Assembly (NCBI GenBank): GCA_028869615.1
Contig: JAGWRQ010000037.1
Location: 1 to 14,168 of the forward strand
Direction: 5' to 3'
Source of the DNA: Candidatus Methylomirabilota bacterium
GTDB lineage: Bacteria; Methylomirabilota; Methylomirabilia; Methylomirabilales; Methylomirabilaceae
Length of the DNA: 14,168 nt
Shown here one piece after another: positions 8,132 through 14,168 of this stretch. The position numbers were made by a program, and so were the translations under genes. The notes under the pieces are model-generated. The model was not told where the DNA came from and made no database searches. It saw only the letters and a program-made list of their open reading frames with translations. Position 1 is the first letter of the stretch; the number at the start of each line of letters is the position of its first letter.

Positions 8132-8139
8132 TTCCTATT

Positions 8140-9279
8140 ATGGCTCATTCATACACACCAGGCTTGCGCATGGCGCCTCAGACCGTGGTCCGGAAGCGGC
8201 GGATCTTGCCGATCCCGGGGCAGGTGCTTGTCCATGAGGGACAGGCGGTTACCGCCACTACGGTGATCGCGCAGACCGAGTTGCCTGGCAAGGTCCACGC
8301 GGTGAATGTGGTCAACCTGCTGGGGATCGTCCCGCAGGAGGTCCGGCGCTATATGCTGAAACGGGAGGGCGATGCGGTCGGGGCCGGCGAGCCGCTGGCC
8401 GAGAATAAGCCACTTATCAAATGGCTGAAGACCCAGGTCCCTTCTCCGATCACCGGAACGATCGAGACCGTGTCCGAGGTGACCGGACAGGTGTTCCTGA
8501 GAGAACCGCCAAGACCTCTGGCCCTGACAGCCTATCTCGACGGCCATGTGGTTGAGACCTTTCCGGGTGAAGGGGCCACCGTGGAGACGGCATGCAGTCT
8601 GGTGCAAGGGATTTTCGGCATCGGCGGCGAGGCTGTGGGTCCCATCGCAGTAGCCGCCGACAACCGCGAAGACGAACTGACACCGGATCGGATTACCGAC
8701 GCGCATCGAGGGACGATCCTCGTGGGTGGCTCGCTGATCGGTCGTGACGGCTTCGCCAGGGCCAAGCAGGCCGGCGTTGCCGCCATTGTCGTAGGCGGCA
8801 TCCACGCCCTTGATCTGAAATTGCTCCTCGGGCGGGACCTCGGTGTCGCCATCACCGGTACTGAACAGGTCGGTCTGACGCTGATCATCACCGAAGGATT
8901 TGGTCGAATTGCCATGGCCAGGCGAACTTTCGATCTTCTGACCTCCAAGGTTGGTCAACGCGCATCCTGCTCTGGCGCGACCCAAATTCGGGCCGGCGTT
9001 ATCAGGCCGGAGGTGATTGTCCCGCTGGGAGAGCAGGCAGCGGGCAGCGGGCAGCGGGCAGCGGGGGAAACCGGAGGAGTTGGAAGCGGACTCCAGGTTG
9101 GCGATCAAATCCGAATTATTCGAGAGCCGTATTTTGGCAGGATTTGTAAGGTATCCGCTCTTCAAGCCGATCTCCGGCTTCTTGCCACGGAAAGCAAGGT
9201 CCGCGTTCTCGAGGCAGAGCTTGACGACGGGCAGCACATCGTCGTCCCTCGTGCCAATGTGGAACTGCTGGAAGCGTGA
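8140..9279 (+). CDS. Predicted barrel-sandwich (lipoyl/RnfC-like) and KOW-like protein linked to the MutL-like ATPase
   Basis: This 379-residue soluble protein has no named function that I know. Residues about 20-130 look like a barrel-sandwich hybrid of the lipoyl/biotinyl or RnfC type: repeated short strands, LPGKVHAVN, and SPITGTIETVSEVTGQVFLREPP split over 102-124. There is no MKM or DKA lysine site, so it is not a conventional carrier. The central part (190-255) is alpha/beta with VGGSLIGRDGF and AAIVVGGI. The C-terminal 60 residues (VGDQIRIIREPYFGRICKV, then VVPRANVELLE) resemble a KOW/SH3-like barrel. A 28-base heptamer repeat inserts AAGSGQRAAG at about 300-309 between the last two parts. 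There is no Shine-Dalgarno sequence before ATG 8140, and ATG 8170 is an alternative. Its TGA overlaps the next gene's GTG. Confidence 0.75.
   Translation: MAHSYTPGLRMAPQTVVRKRRILPIPGQVLVHEGQAVTATTVIAQTELPGKVHAVNVVNLLGIVPQEVRRYMLKREGDAVGAGEPLAENKPLIKWLKTQVPSPITGTIETVSEVTGQVFLREPPRPLALTAYLDGHVVETFPGEGATVETACSLVQGIFGIGGEAVGPIAVAADNREDELTPDRITDAHRGTILVGGSLIGRDGFARAKQAGVAAIVVGGIHALDLKLLLGRDLGVAITGTEQVGLTLIITEGFGRIAMARRTFDLLTSKVGQRASCSGATQIRAGVIRPEVIVPLGEQAAGSGQRAAGETGGVGSGLQVGDQIRIIREPYFGRICKVSALQADLRLLATESKVRVLEAELDDGQHIVVPRANVELLEA
9036..9063 (+). repeat. Heptanucleotide tandem repeat GGCAGCG x4 inside the barrel-sandwich gene
   Basis: Four perfect copies of GGCAGCG follow one another at 9036-9063. 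Each unit contains CAGC, and the 7-base period matches the intergenic inverted repeat at 8065-8131. The 28 bases are not a multiple of three, so any gain or loss of one unit shifts the frame before the C-terminal KOW-like domain. Confidence 0.9.
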
Positions 9280-10517
9280 GTACCGTGCGCGCTCTTGCCG
9301 TAGCGGTGGTTTTAGCCCTTTTCACCCTCCACCCTCCACCCTCCACCCTCGCCGTATCCCTTGCCCCTCCCGAGCAGTTCGAGGCCTTTGACATGCCCGG
9401 CGATGGCGGAGGCAGTATCGGGCTGTCGTGGCAAGCGGCCCCGTTCGATGGACCGACAGTTCGCTATCAGGTCTACATGGCCGATCGGGTGCAAGGACCG
9501 TTTACGCGACTCGCCGAGTTTGCCGCCGACACGCACTACAAGAGCGATGTTGATCGCCCATGGTGGAGCTGGGATCGGAGCAAGGCGTATCACTTTTACC
9601 AGGTGAAATCGACGCAGGATCTCCGCCTCGAGAGCGGACGATCCTACTTCTTCAAGGTGGCGGTGACCGACGGGGTGCAGGCGAGTGAAGGGCCGGTTCA
9701 ATCGGCAGTCCCTGCGCCAAACTTCTTCAATCTGGCAAAGGCGAATAACTTTCTATTGATGCTCCTCTTCTCTGCGCTTGTCCTGTTTGCGATTGCCCAG
9801 GCGAAGCGACATCCCGCCATCTTCCTGCGCCGGATTCCCGGCCTGGATGCGGTGGAAGAGGCGATCGGCCGGGCGACCGAGATGGGACGGCCGATCCTCT
9901 ACCTCACCGGCTCTGACGACATGTCGAGCCTTTCGACGATTGCGGCGACGGTGATCCTTGGACAGGTTGCGAAAAAGGCGGCGGCGTACGACACACAGCT
10001 CAAGGTGCCGCACCGAGACCCGATCGTGATGGCCATCTGTCAGGAGATCGTCAAGGAGTCATACCTGGAGGCCGGACGCCCTGATGCCTATCGTGATGAC
10101 TCCAATTTCTTCATCACCAACGATCAGTTCAGCTACACCGCCGCGGTGAATGGGATTATGCTTCGAGAGCGGCCGGCAGCCAACTTCTTTATGGGCTTTT
10201 ACTATGCTGAGGCGCTCCTGCTGGCAGAGACCGGCGCCGGGACCGGCGCGATCCAGATCGCCGGGACCGACGCCGATCTGCAACTGCCGTTTTTCATTAC
10301 AACCTGCGATTACACCCTGATCGGCGAGGAGCTGTACGCCGCGAGCGCATACCTCTCGCGCGAGCCGGTGCTGGTCGGGACCTTGCGGGGGCAGGATATA
10401 GGGAAGGCATTTCTCCTGCTCTCTATGGTAATCGGGACGGTCCTGGCGACCATCGGTGGGCTCGTTGGAACCCAGGCGTTCGTGCCGTTGCTGCAACTGT
10501 TCCGGGATTTCAAATGA
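9276..10517 (+). CDS. DUF6754-type membrane protein with fibronectin III-like outer domain
   Basis: The 413-residue protein has a hydrophobic N-terminus (4-28) serving as signal peptide or anchor. A beta-rich domain at about 35-142, with GLSWQAAP, YQVY and YFFKVAVTDG, looks like a fibronectin type III fold. A membrane helix follows (about 158-176), then a conserved domain at about 185-370 and a second hydrophobic helix (376-397). The conserved part contains IPGLDAVEEAIGRATEMGRP, NDQFSYTAAVNGIMLRE, NFFMGFYYAEALLLAETG and CDYTLIGEELYAASAYLSR. I recall these as the DUF6754 family, with no function assigned. GTG 9276 overlaps the previous stop (GTGA), with only a weak ribosome binding site, which suggests coupling. 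A CACCCTC x4 repeat encodes part of the signal region. Topology suggests an outer sensor domain linked to a large cytoplasmic domain. Confidence 0.82.
   Translation: MSTVRALAVAVVLALFTLHPPPSTLAVSLAPPEQFEAFDMPGDGGGSIGLSWQAAPFDGPTVRYQVYMADRVQGPFTRLAEFAADTHYKSDVDRPWWSWDRSKAYHFYQVKSTQDLRLESGRSYFFKVAVTDGVQASEGPVQSAVPAPNFFNLAKANNFLLMLLFSALVLFAIAQAKRHPAIFLRRIPGLDAVEEAIGRATEMGRPILYLTGSDDMSSLSTIAATVILGQVAKKAAAYDTQLKVPHRDPIVMAICQEIVKESYLEAGRPDAYRDDSNFFITNDQFSYTAAVNGIMLRERPAANFFMGFYYAEALLLAETGAGTGAIQIAGTDADLQLPFFITTCDYTLIGEELYAASAYLSREPVLVGTLRGQDIGKAFLLLSMVIGTVLATIGGLVGTQAFVPLLQLFRDFK
9323..9350 (+). repeat. Heptanucleotide tandem repeat CACCCTC x4 in the signal peptide of the DUF6754-type gene
   Basis: Four perfect copies of CACCCTC lie at 9323-9350 and encode TLHPPPSTLA around residues 17-26. 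Unit length 7 means that a copy-number change would shift the frame very early and abolish the protein. Confidence 0.9.
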
Positions 10518-11152
10518 CACTGTTCCTGCGGCGGACGTTCCCGCTGATTCTGACCTTCCTGTTTGGTGTGGCGGCCGCCCTGCAGTATTACATCCCCCAC
10601 CCGGTCTCGGAGGCGGCGCTCACCGAGGTCTCGGTCTGGCTTCGGATCATCCTTGGATTCGCCATGATCCTGGGGATCGCCAGCCTTTCTCACGTTCATT
10701 ATGCGAAGATCCGGATGCGGACGGCCGGCTGGGGGTACAGCCTGGTGGTCTATCTCTCGATGGCGGCCACAGTCGTCGTGGGGGTGTGGTCGCGAGGACA
10801 GGAGGAAGGCACAGGCTTTGGTTGGATCTATACATATGCCCTGCTCGCGCTGCAAGGGACGATGTTTGCCATACTCGGATTTTTCGTCGCCTCTGCCGCC
10901 TTCCGCGCCTTCCGGGCCAGGAGCAAAGAGGCGGCTGTCCTGCTGCTGGCGGCGATCCTCATGATGTTCGGTCGGGTGCCCTTGGGGGAGTACCTGATCC
11001 CTGCGACGGGGCCGATGGCCGGCTGGCTCCTGAATGTTGTGAACACTGCCGCCCGACGGGGGATCCTCATCGGGATCAGCCTCGGTGGAATCGCCATGTC
11101 GGTGAAGATCATTTTCGGGATCGAGCGGTCGTATCTGGGGGGCCGAGATTGA
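10514..11152 (+). CDS. Polytopic membrane protein, about six helices
   Basis: This 212-residue protein is not one I can name. Hydrophobic segments are at about 8-28, 43-60, 74-92, 105-130, 140-155 and 185-203, so six helices with both ends likely cytoplasmic. Short basic loops (KIRMR, RAFRARSKE) fit the positive-inside rule. There are no cofactor-binding signatures, no heme-binding CxxCH and no obvious transporter motif. A histidine pair, HVHY, lies after the second helix. Its ATG overlaps the stop of the DUF6754-type gene (ATGA), and its own TGA overlaps the next start, so translation of the three is probably coupled and the products may form one complex. Confidence 0.8.
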   Translation: MTLFLRRTFPLILTFLFGVAAALQYYIPHPVSEAALTEVSVWLRIILGFAMILGIASLSHVHYAKIRMRTAGWGYSLVVYLSMAATVVVGVWSRGQEEGTGFGWIYTYALLALQGTMFAILGFFVASAAFRAFRARSKEAAVLLLAAILMMFGRVPLGEYLIPATGPMAGWLLNVVNTAARRGILIGISLGGIAMSVKIIFGIERSYLGGRD

Positions 11153-12030
11153 AGGATTTGGCGAGTAAGCTGCTGCGCATGGATCGTCGGGTGATCTTCA
11201 TCCTGATCGCGCTGGCGACGCTGATCCCGCTCCTGCGCCCGATCGGCTTTCCGATCCGGATCTCACCTGAGGTGAAGCAGGTCTACGACTACATCGAGTC
11301 ACTTCCGCCAGGATCGGTATTTTTGCTGTCGTTGGACTTCGACCCGGCCTCGAAACCGGAACTCTATCCGATGGCTGTAGCGTTACTCAATCACGCCTTC
11401 AAACGGAACCTGCGGGTCGTCGGGATGACCCTCTGGGTGACGGGGACGGGAATGGCTGAAAAGGTGGTGAGCGGGATCGCCAGCGAGCATGGGAAGCGAC
11501 GAGGAGTGGACTACACCTTCCTTGGGTATTCGCCCGGCGGGACCAACGTCATCATCAACATGGGTCAGGACCTGGCTGCCGCCTTTCCGACCGACCATTA
11601 TGGCGAGCGGACCGCGGATCTCCCGGTCATGCAGGGGGTCACATCGCTGAGGCAGGTCAACTACGTTGTGAGCCTGGCCGCGGGTACGCCAGGCGTCGAA
11701 AGCTGGTACCTGTATGGGAAGGAAAAGTACGGCTTCGAGTTGGGTGGTGGCGTGACGGCCGTGATCGCGCCGGGCCTCTACCCCTTCCTCGATACCGGGC
11801 AGATCAACGGCTTGATCGGCGGGTTGCGCGGGGCAGCCGAGTATGAGACCTTGATCGGAATGAAGGGAAAGGCGGTGGCCGGGATGGATGCGCAATCAGC
11901 CACACATTTTATCATTATCGGCCTAATTCTGCTCTGCAATCTCTTTTACTTCTTGACGCCCCGTATGAGGATCCGATCCTTCACGGGTACCCAGGATGGG
12001 CCTGGCTCGCCGCAAGAGGCGCGGCGCTGA
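11149..12030 (+). CDS. Bitopic membrane protein with large extracytoplasmic alpha/beta domain
   Basis: Reading from TTG 11149 the protein has 293 residues: a short basic N-terminus, a membrane helix at about 14-33, an alpha/beta domain at about 38-250 and a second helix at about 252-269, followed by a short basic tail. The middle domain includes GSVFLLSLDFDPASKPELYP, RVVGMTLWVTGTG, VDYTFLGYSPGG and FLDTGQINGLIGGLRGAAEYE. The alternating strand-helix pattern suggests a Rossmann-like fold on the outer face. I know no assigned function. TTG 11149 overlaps the previous TGA (TTGA) and follows a G-rich stretch. The alternative ATG 11179 lacks a ribosome binding site and would leave a very short N-terminus before the helix. 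The reading frame is open well upstream (to 10456), but that part is only a shadow of the previous gene. The stop shares one base with the next ATG. Confidence 0.75.
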   Translation: MKDLASKLLRMDRRVIFILIALATLIPLLRPIGFPIRISPEVKQVYDYIESLPPGSVFLLSLDFDPASKPELYPMAVALLNHAFKRNLRVVGMTLWVTGTGMAEKVVSGIASEHGKRRGVDYTFLGYSPGGTNVIINMGQDLAAAFPTDHYGERTADLPVMQGVTSLRQVNYVVSLAAGTPGVESWYLYGKEKYGFELGGGVTAVIAPGLYPFLDTGQINGLIGGLRGAAEYETLIGMKGKAVAGMDAQSATHFIIIGLILLCNLFYFLTPRMRIRSFTGTQDGPGSPQEARR

Positions 12031-12794
12031 TGACCCCATCTGTTCTGCTCGGCGCCTGGGTGGCCGCTGGTCTCACCCTCTGCATGTTCAGCTTCCTATA
12101 TAAGGATAACCCCTTCTTCCGATTCGGGGAGCACCTCTATGTGGGAATCTCGATGGGGTACACCATCGTTCGGATCTACTACGACGTCATGGTCAAAAGC
12201 CTCTATACCCCGGTCACCCAGGAAGGGAAATGGTGGTTCCTGATCGCCGCCCTCCTGGGTCTTCTGGTCCTGACTCGCTTCATCCCGAAAGTGAGCTGGC
12301 TGAGCCGAATCTCGTTTGCCGTGATCGTTGGGTTCGGTTCCGGGGTTGCTATCCCCCGCATCATCTCCTCCAACATCCTTCAGCAGGTGCAGGGGACGTT
12401 GAAGCCGCTGCTCGGCAATGCCGGTCAACCTCTGTTCGGCATGGCGCAATTGAATGCGCTACTGATCCTTGTCGGCGTCGTCACGGTGCTGGTCTATTTC
12501 TTCTTCTCCATCGAGCATAAAGGGGCGATCCAGGTCTCAGCGAGGATCGGCATCTATTTCCTCATGATCAACTTCGGCGCAGGCTTCGGCTATACGGTGA
12601 TGGCCAGAATGTCGCTCCTCATCGGCCGGTTCGATGATCTGATCCTCTTTGGCTCCCGCGACTACGGCTATGCCTCGTTGATTCTGCTCGGTATGATCGC
12701 GTTCGGCCTGTTCATGTGGGAGCGTAACTCGATCACCCCCTCCGGCCCCGATCAGGAAGGAGGCGCCGCCGGTCGCGATGTGCGTGATGAGTGA
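12030..12794 (+). CDS. Polytopic membrane protein, about seven helices, last gene of the MutL-like/DUF6754 cluster
   Basis: This 254-residue protein has hydrophobic segments at about 5-22, 34-51, 68-85, 94-110, 140-160, 172-192 and 213-231, then a hydrophilic tail. It is not a family I can name. Features worth noting are FFRFGEHLYVGISMGYTIVRIYYD in the first third (shown over two helices), a conserved-looking NFGAGFGYTVMARMSLLIGRFDDL near 181-204, and charged residues within or near helices. It begins at ATG 12030 in a TGATG overlap with the preceding gene. No clear terminator follows, and OsmC starts 90 bases later with its own strong ribosome binding site. It is probably the channel-like or scaffold partner of the preceding membrane proteins; this is inference from context only. 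Confidence 0.8.
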   Translation: MTPSVLLGAWVAAGLTLCMFSFLYKDNPFFRFGEHLYVGISMGYTIVRIYYDVMVKSLYTPVTQEGKWWFLIAALLGLLVLTRFIPKVSWLSRISFAVIVGFGSGVAIPRIISSNILQQVQGTLKPLLGNAGQPLFGMAQLNALLILVGVVTVLVYFFFSIEHKGAIQVSARIGIYFLMINFGAGFGYTVMARMSLLIGRFDDLILFGSRDYGYASLILLGMIAFGLFMWERNSITPSGPDQEGGAAGRDVRDE

Positions 12795-12884
12795 CCCCTC
12801 ACACCATATCGCCATTGCACGAGAAGAGCCCGATCATCTATCGTCTATGCTGAAGCCCGAATATGGGGGTAGAAGGAGGGCAAC

Positions 12885-13337
12885 ATGTCAGAGCACGGTG
12901 TAACCGTCACGTGGCGGCGCACTTCCACGAGTTTCGACTATGAGGTCTATAACCGCGATCACACCTGGTCGTTCGACGGTGGCATTCAGGTCCGTGGGTC
13001 CGCAGCTCCCGCCTATCACGGCGACTCCGACTGCGTCGATCCCGAAGAGGCATATGTAGCCGCCCTTTCCGGTTGTCACATGCTGACCTTTCTGGCTATT
13101 ACGTCACGCAAGCGACTTGTCGTCGATGCGTACGAAGACAACGCGACGGGATTTATGGAGAAGAACGTCCACGGCAAGCTGGCCGTGACGCGGGTCGTGC
13201 TTCGACCTCGAGTCCGGTTCAGTGGCTCTGTGGTACCTTCTTACGACGAACTCGCCAAGCTCCACGAGCAGGCCCACCAAGGGTGCATTATCGCGAACTC
13301 GGTGTTAACAACCGTTACTGTCGAACCGGCCGACTGA
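12885..13337 (+). CDS. OsmC/Ohr-family peroxiredoxin-like protein
   Basis: OsmC/Ohr proteins reduce organic hydroperoxides in the cytoplasm with two reactive cysteines. Both are present: C64 in LSGCHMLTFL and C134 in HQGCIIANS. A conserved Arg (R37, in VRGSAAPAY) and the acidic DPEE at 52-55 fit the active-site arrangement. Length is 150 residues, typical. C50 is an extra cysteine. The internal PAYHGD and DPEE.YVAALSGC segments fit the OsmC subgroup better than Ohr, but I cannot decide the subfamily. AGAAGGAGGG about 5 bases before ATG 12885 is a strong ribosome binding site. A DyP-type peroxidase gene follows after 49 bases, so the two probably act together against peroxides. Confidence 0.92.
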   Translation: MSEHGVTVTWRRTSTSFDYEVYNRDHTWSFDGGIQVRGSAAPAYHGDSDCVDPEEAYVAALSGCHMLTFLAITSRKRLVVDAYEDNATGFMEKNVHGKLAVTRVVLRPRVRFSGSVVPSYDELAKLHEQAHQGCIIANSVLTTVTVEPAD

Positions 13338-13386
13338 TGTATAACCGGCTACTGCGGCGTTCCGAACATCACGTGCTGGAGGTGCT

Positions 13387-14168
13387 ATGAATAATGCCCA
13401 ATCCGGAATCCTGGAATCGACCCCTCCGGTCGCCCGATATCTCATCTTCTCGCTGACCGACCAGGACGAAGTCCGTAGGAGCTTGCGGCTACTCGGTAAC
13501 ATAGCTGACGGTCGACAGACTGTGGTTGGGCTTGGTCAGTCGCTCGTGCGGACCCTTGGGGCAACCATACCCGGTCTCCGTACGTTTCCGAGCTATGCCG
13601 GCGCCGGGTACGAAGTGCCTTCCACGCCGTTTGCGTTGTGGTGTTGGTTGAGGGGGGATGACAGGGGTGAACTGCTGCACCGAACCAGGCGCATTCATGA
13701 TGCGCTGGCGCCCGCGTTTCGCCTGGAACAGGTCATTGATGCATTCACCTATGATACGGGTCGTGATTTGACGGGGTATGAAGACGGGACTGAGAATCCG
13801 AAAGGCGAGCGTGCGTCAGAGGTCGCGTTTGTTCAGGGACACGGCGAGGAGCTGGATGGGTCGAGCTTTGTCGCGGTCCAGCAATGGGTCCATGACCTCG
13901 ATCGCTTCGAGGCCAAGTCCGCCCAGGAGCAGGATTATACGATCGGTCGCCGCCGGAGCGACAACGACGAGATCGAGGATGCGCCGCCGTTTGCGCATAT
14001 TAAAAGAGCGGCACAGGAAAGCTTCGATCCCGCGGCATTTGTGTTGAGGCGCTCAATGCCGTGGACGGACGGCTGCCACGCAGGCTTGGTCTTTGTCGCA
14101 TTCGGCGCATCCTTCGACGCCTTCGAGGCCCTCTTGAGGCGGATGGTCGGCGCGGAAGACGGGATAGT
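13387..14168 (+). CDS. DyP-type heme peroxidase (YfeX/DypB-like), 3' end missing
   Basis: The frame is open for 260 codons from ATG 13387 and runs off the right edge. The family signature GYEDG (G130-D133-G134, in LTGYEDGTENP) supplies the distal aspartate. H204 in FAHIKR is the expected proximal heme ligand, and R222 in LRRSMPW the distal arginine; the spacing (71 and 18 residues) fits class B DyPs such as DypB and YfeX. VQQWVHDLDRFE and IGRRRSDN also match that group. Class B enzymes oxidise dyes, Mn2+, lignin phenols or porphyrinogens with peroxide. Some are encapsulin cargo, marked by a C-terminal tail that is not in view. A GGAGGT lies only 3 bases before ATG 13387, a tight but usable site. 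There is no signal peptide. It is likely co-transcribed with the OsmC-type gene. Confidence 0.92.
   Translation, partial: MNNAQSGILESTPPVARYLIFSLTDQDEVRRSLRLLGNIADGRQTVVGLGQSLVRTLGATIPGLRTFPSYAGAGYEVPSTPFALWCWLRGDDRGELLHRTRRIHDALAPAFRLEQVIDAFTYDTGRDLTGYEDGTENPKGERASEVAFVQGHGEELDGSSFVAVQQWVHDLDRFEAKSAQEQDYTIGRRRSDNDEIEDAPPFAHIKRAAQESFDPAAFVLRRSMPWTDGCHAGLVFVAFGASFDAFEALLRRMVGAEDGI

Noticed and set aside
8149..9237. 362-codon open frame on the minus strand
   Set aside because: Shadow of the barrel-sandwich gene. No recognisable motif, and the + strand frame has operon overlap and a coherent protein.
9036..9350. CRISPR-like array from regularly repeated units
   Set aside because: The repeats are direct 7-base tandems without spacers, located inside coding sequence. 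No cas gene is present.
10456..11148. Upstream part of the open frame that ends at 12030
   Set aside because: It overlaps the six-helix membrane protein gene in another frame and gives a low-quality Cys/Arg/Gly-rich translation. The real gene starts at TTG 11149 or ATG 11179.
12815..12849. Promoter before the OsmC-type gene (TTGCAC with TCTATC or TCTATG)
   Set aside because: The -35 is acceptable but no convincing -10 box lies at the right spacing, so I did not list it as a feature.

Overview
The window is a GC-rich bacterial chromosome segment with every gene on the + strand. It looks like a Gram-negative or deep-branching environmental lineage. The gap-pgk-tpi-secG order is widespread and not diagnostic. 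The mix of that operon with a MutL-like/DUF6754 cluster, a GTCATTGCGAG...GCAATC palindromic repeat and heptanucleotide repeats makes me think of the NC10/Methylomirabilota group. That is a guess from memory, not something the sequence proves.

Region 1 (1-1469), information processing: the 3' end of rsfS (ribosome silencing factor), an intrinsic terminator, then a DksA/TraR-type zinc-finger regulator that overlaps a ComF-family phosphoribosyltransferase. Region 2 (1470-2229): a likely promoter, a structured leader, a short secreted protein of unknown role, and a near-consensus promoter for gap. Region 3 (2230-5782), lower glycolysis plus secretion: gap, pgk, tpiA and secG, with a long imperfect palindrome of REP/BIME type between gap and pgk.

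Region 4 (5879-12794) is the most interesting part. Seven co-directional genes lie in a row, five of the six junctions overlapping: a small conserved protein, a MutL-like (GlmL-type) ASKHA ATPase with a long C-terminal extension, a predicted barrel-sandwich/KOW-like protein, a DUF6754-type membrane protein with a fibronectin-like outer domain, and three more membrane proteins (about 6, 2 and 7 predicted TM segments). No cobalamin-dependent mutase is present in the window. I infer a membrane complex energised or assembled by the ATPase; its function is not known to me. Three separate heptanucleotide-periodic repeats sit in this cluster. Two are inside coding sequence and could shift the frame if copy number changed.

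Region 5 (12885-14168), oxidative stress: an OsmC/Ohr-type thiol peroxidase followed by a DyP-type heme peroxidase that runs off the window end.
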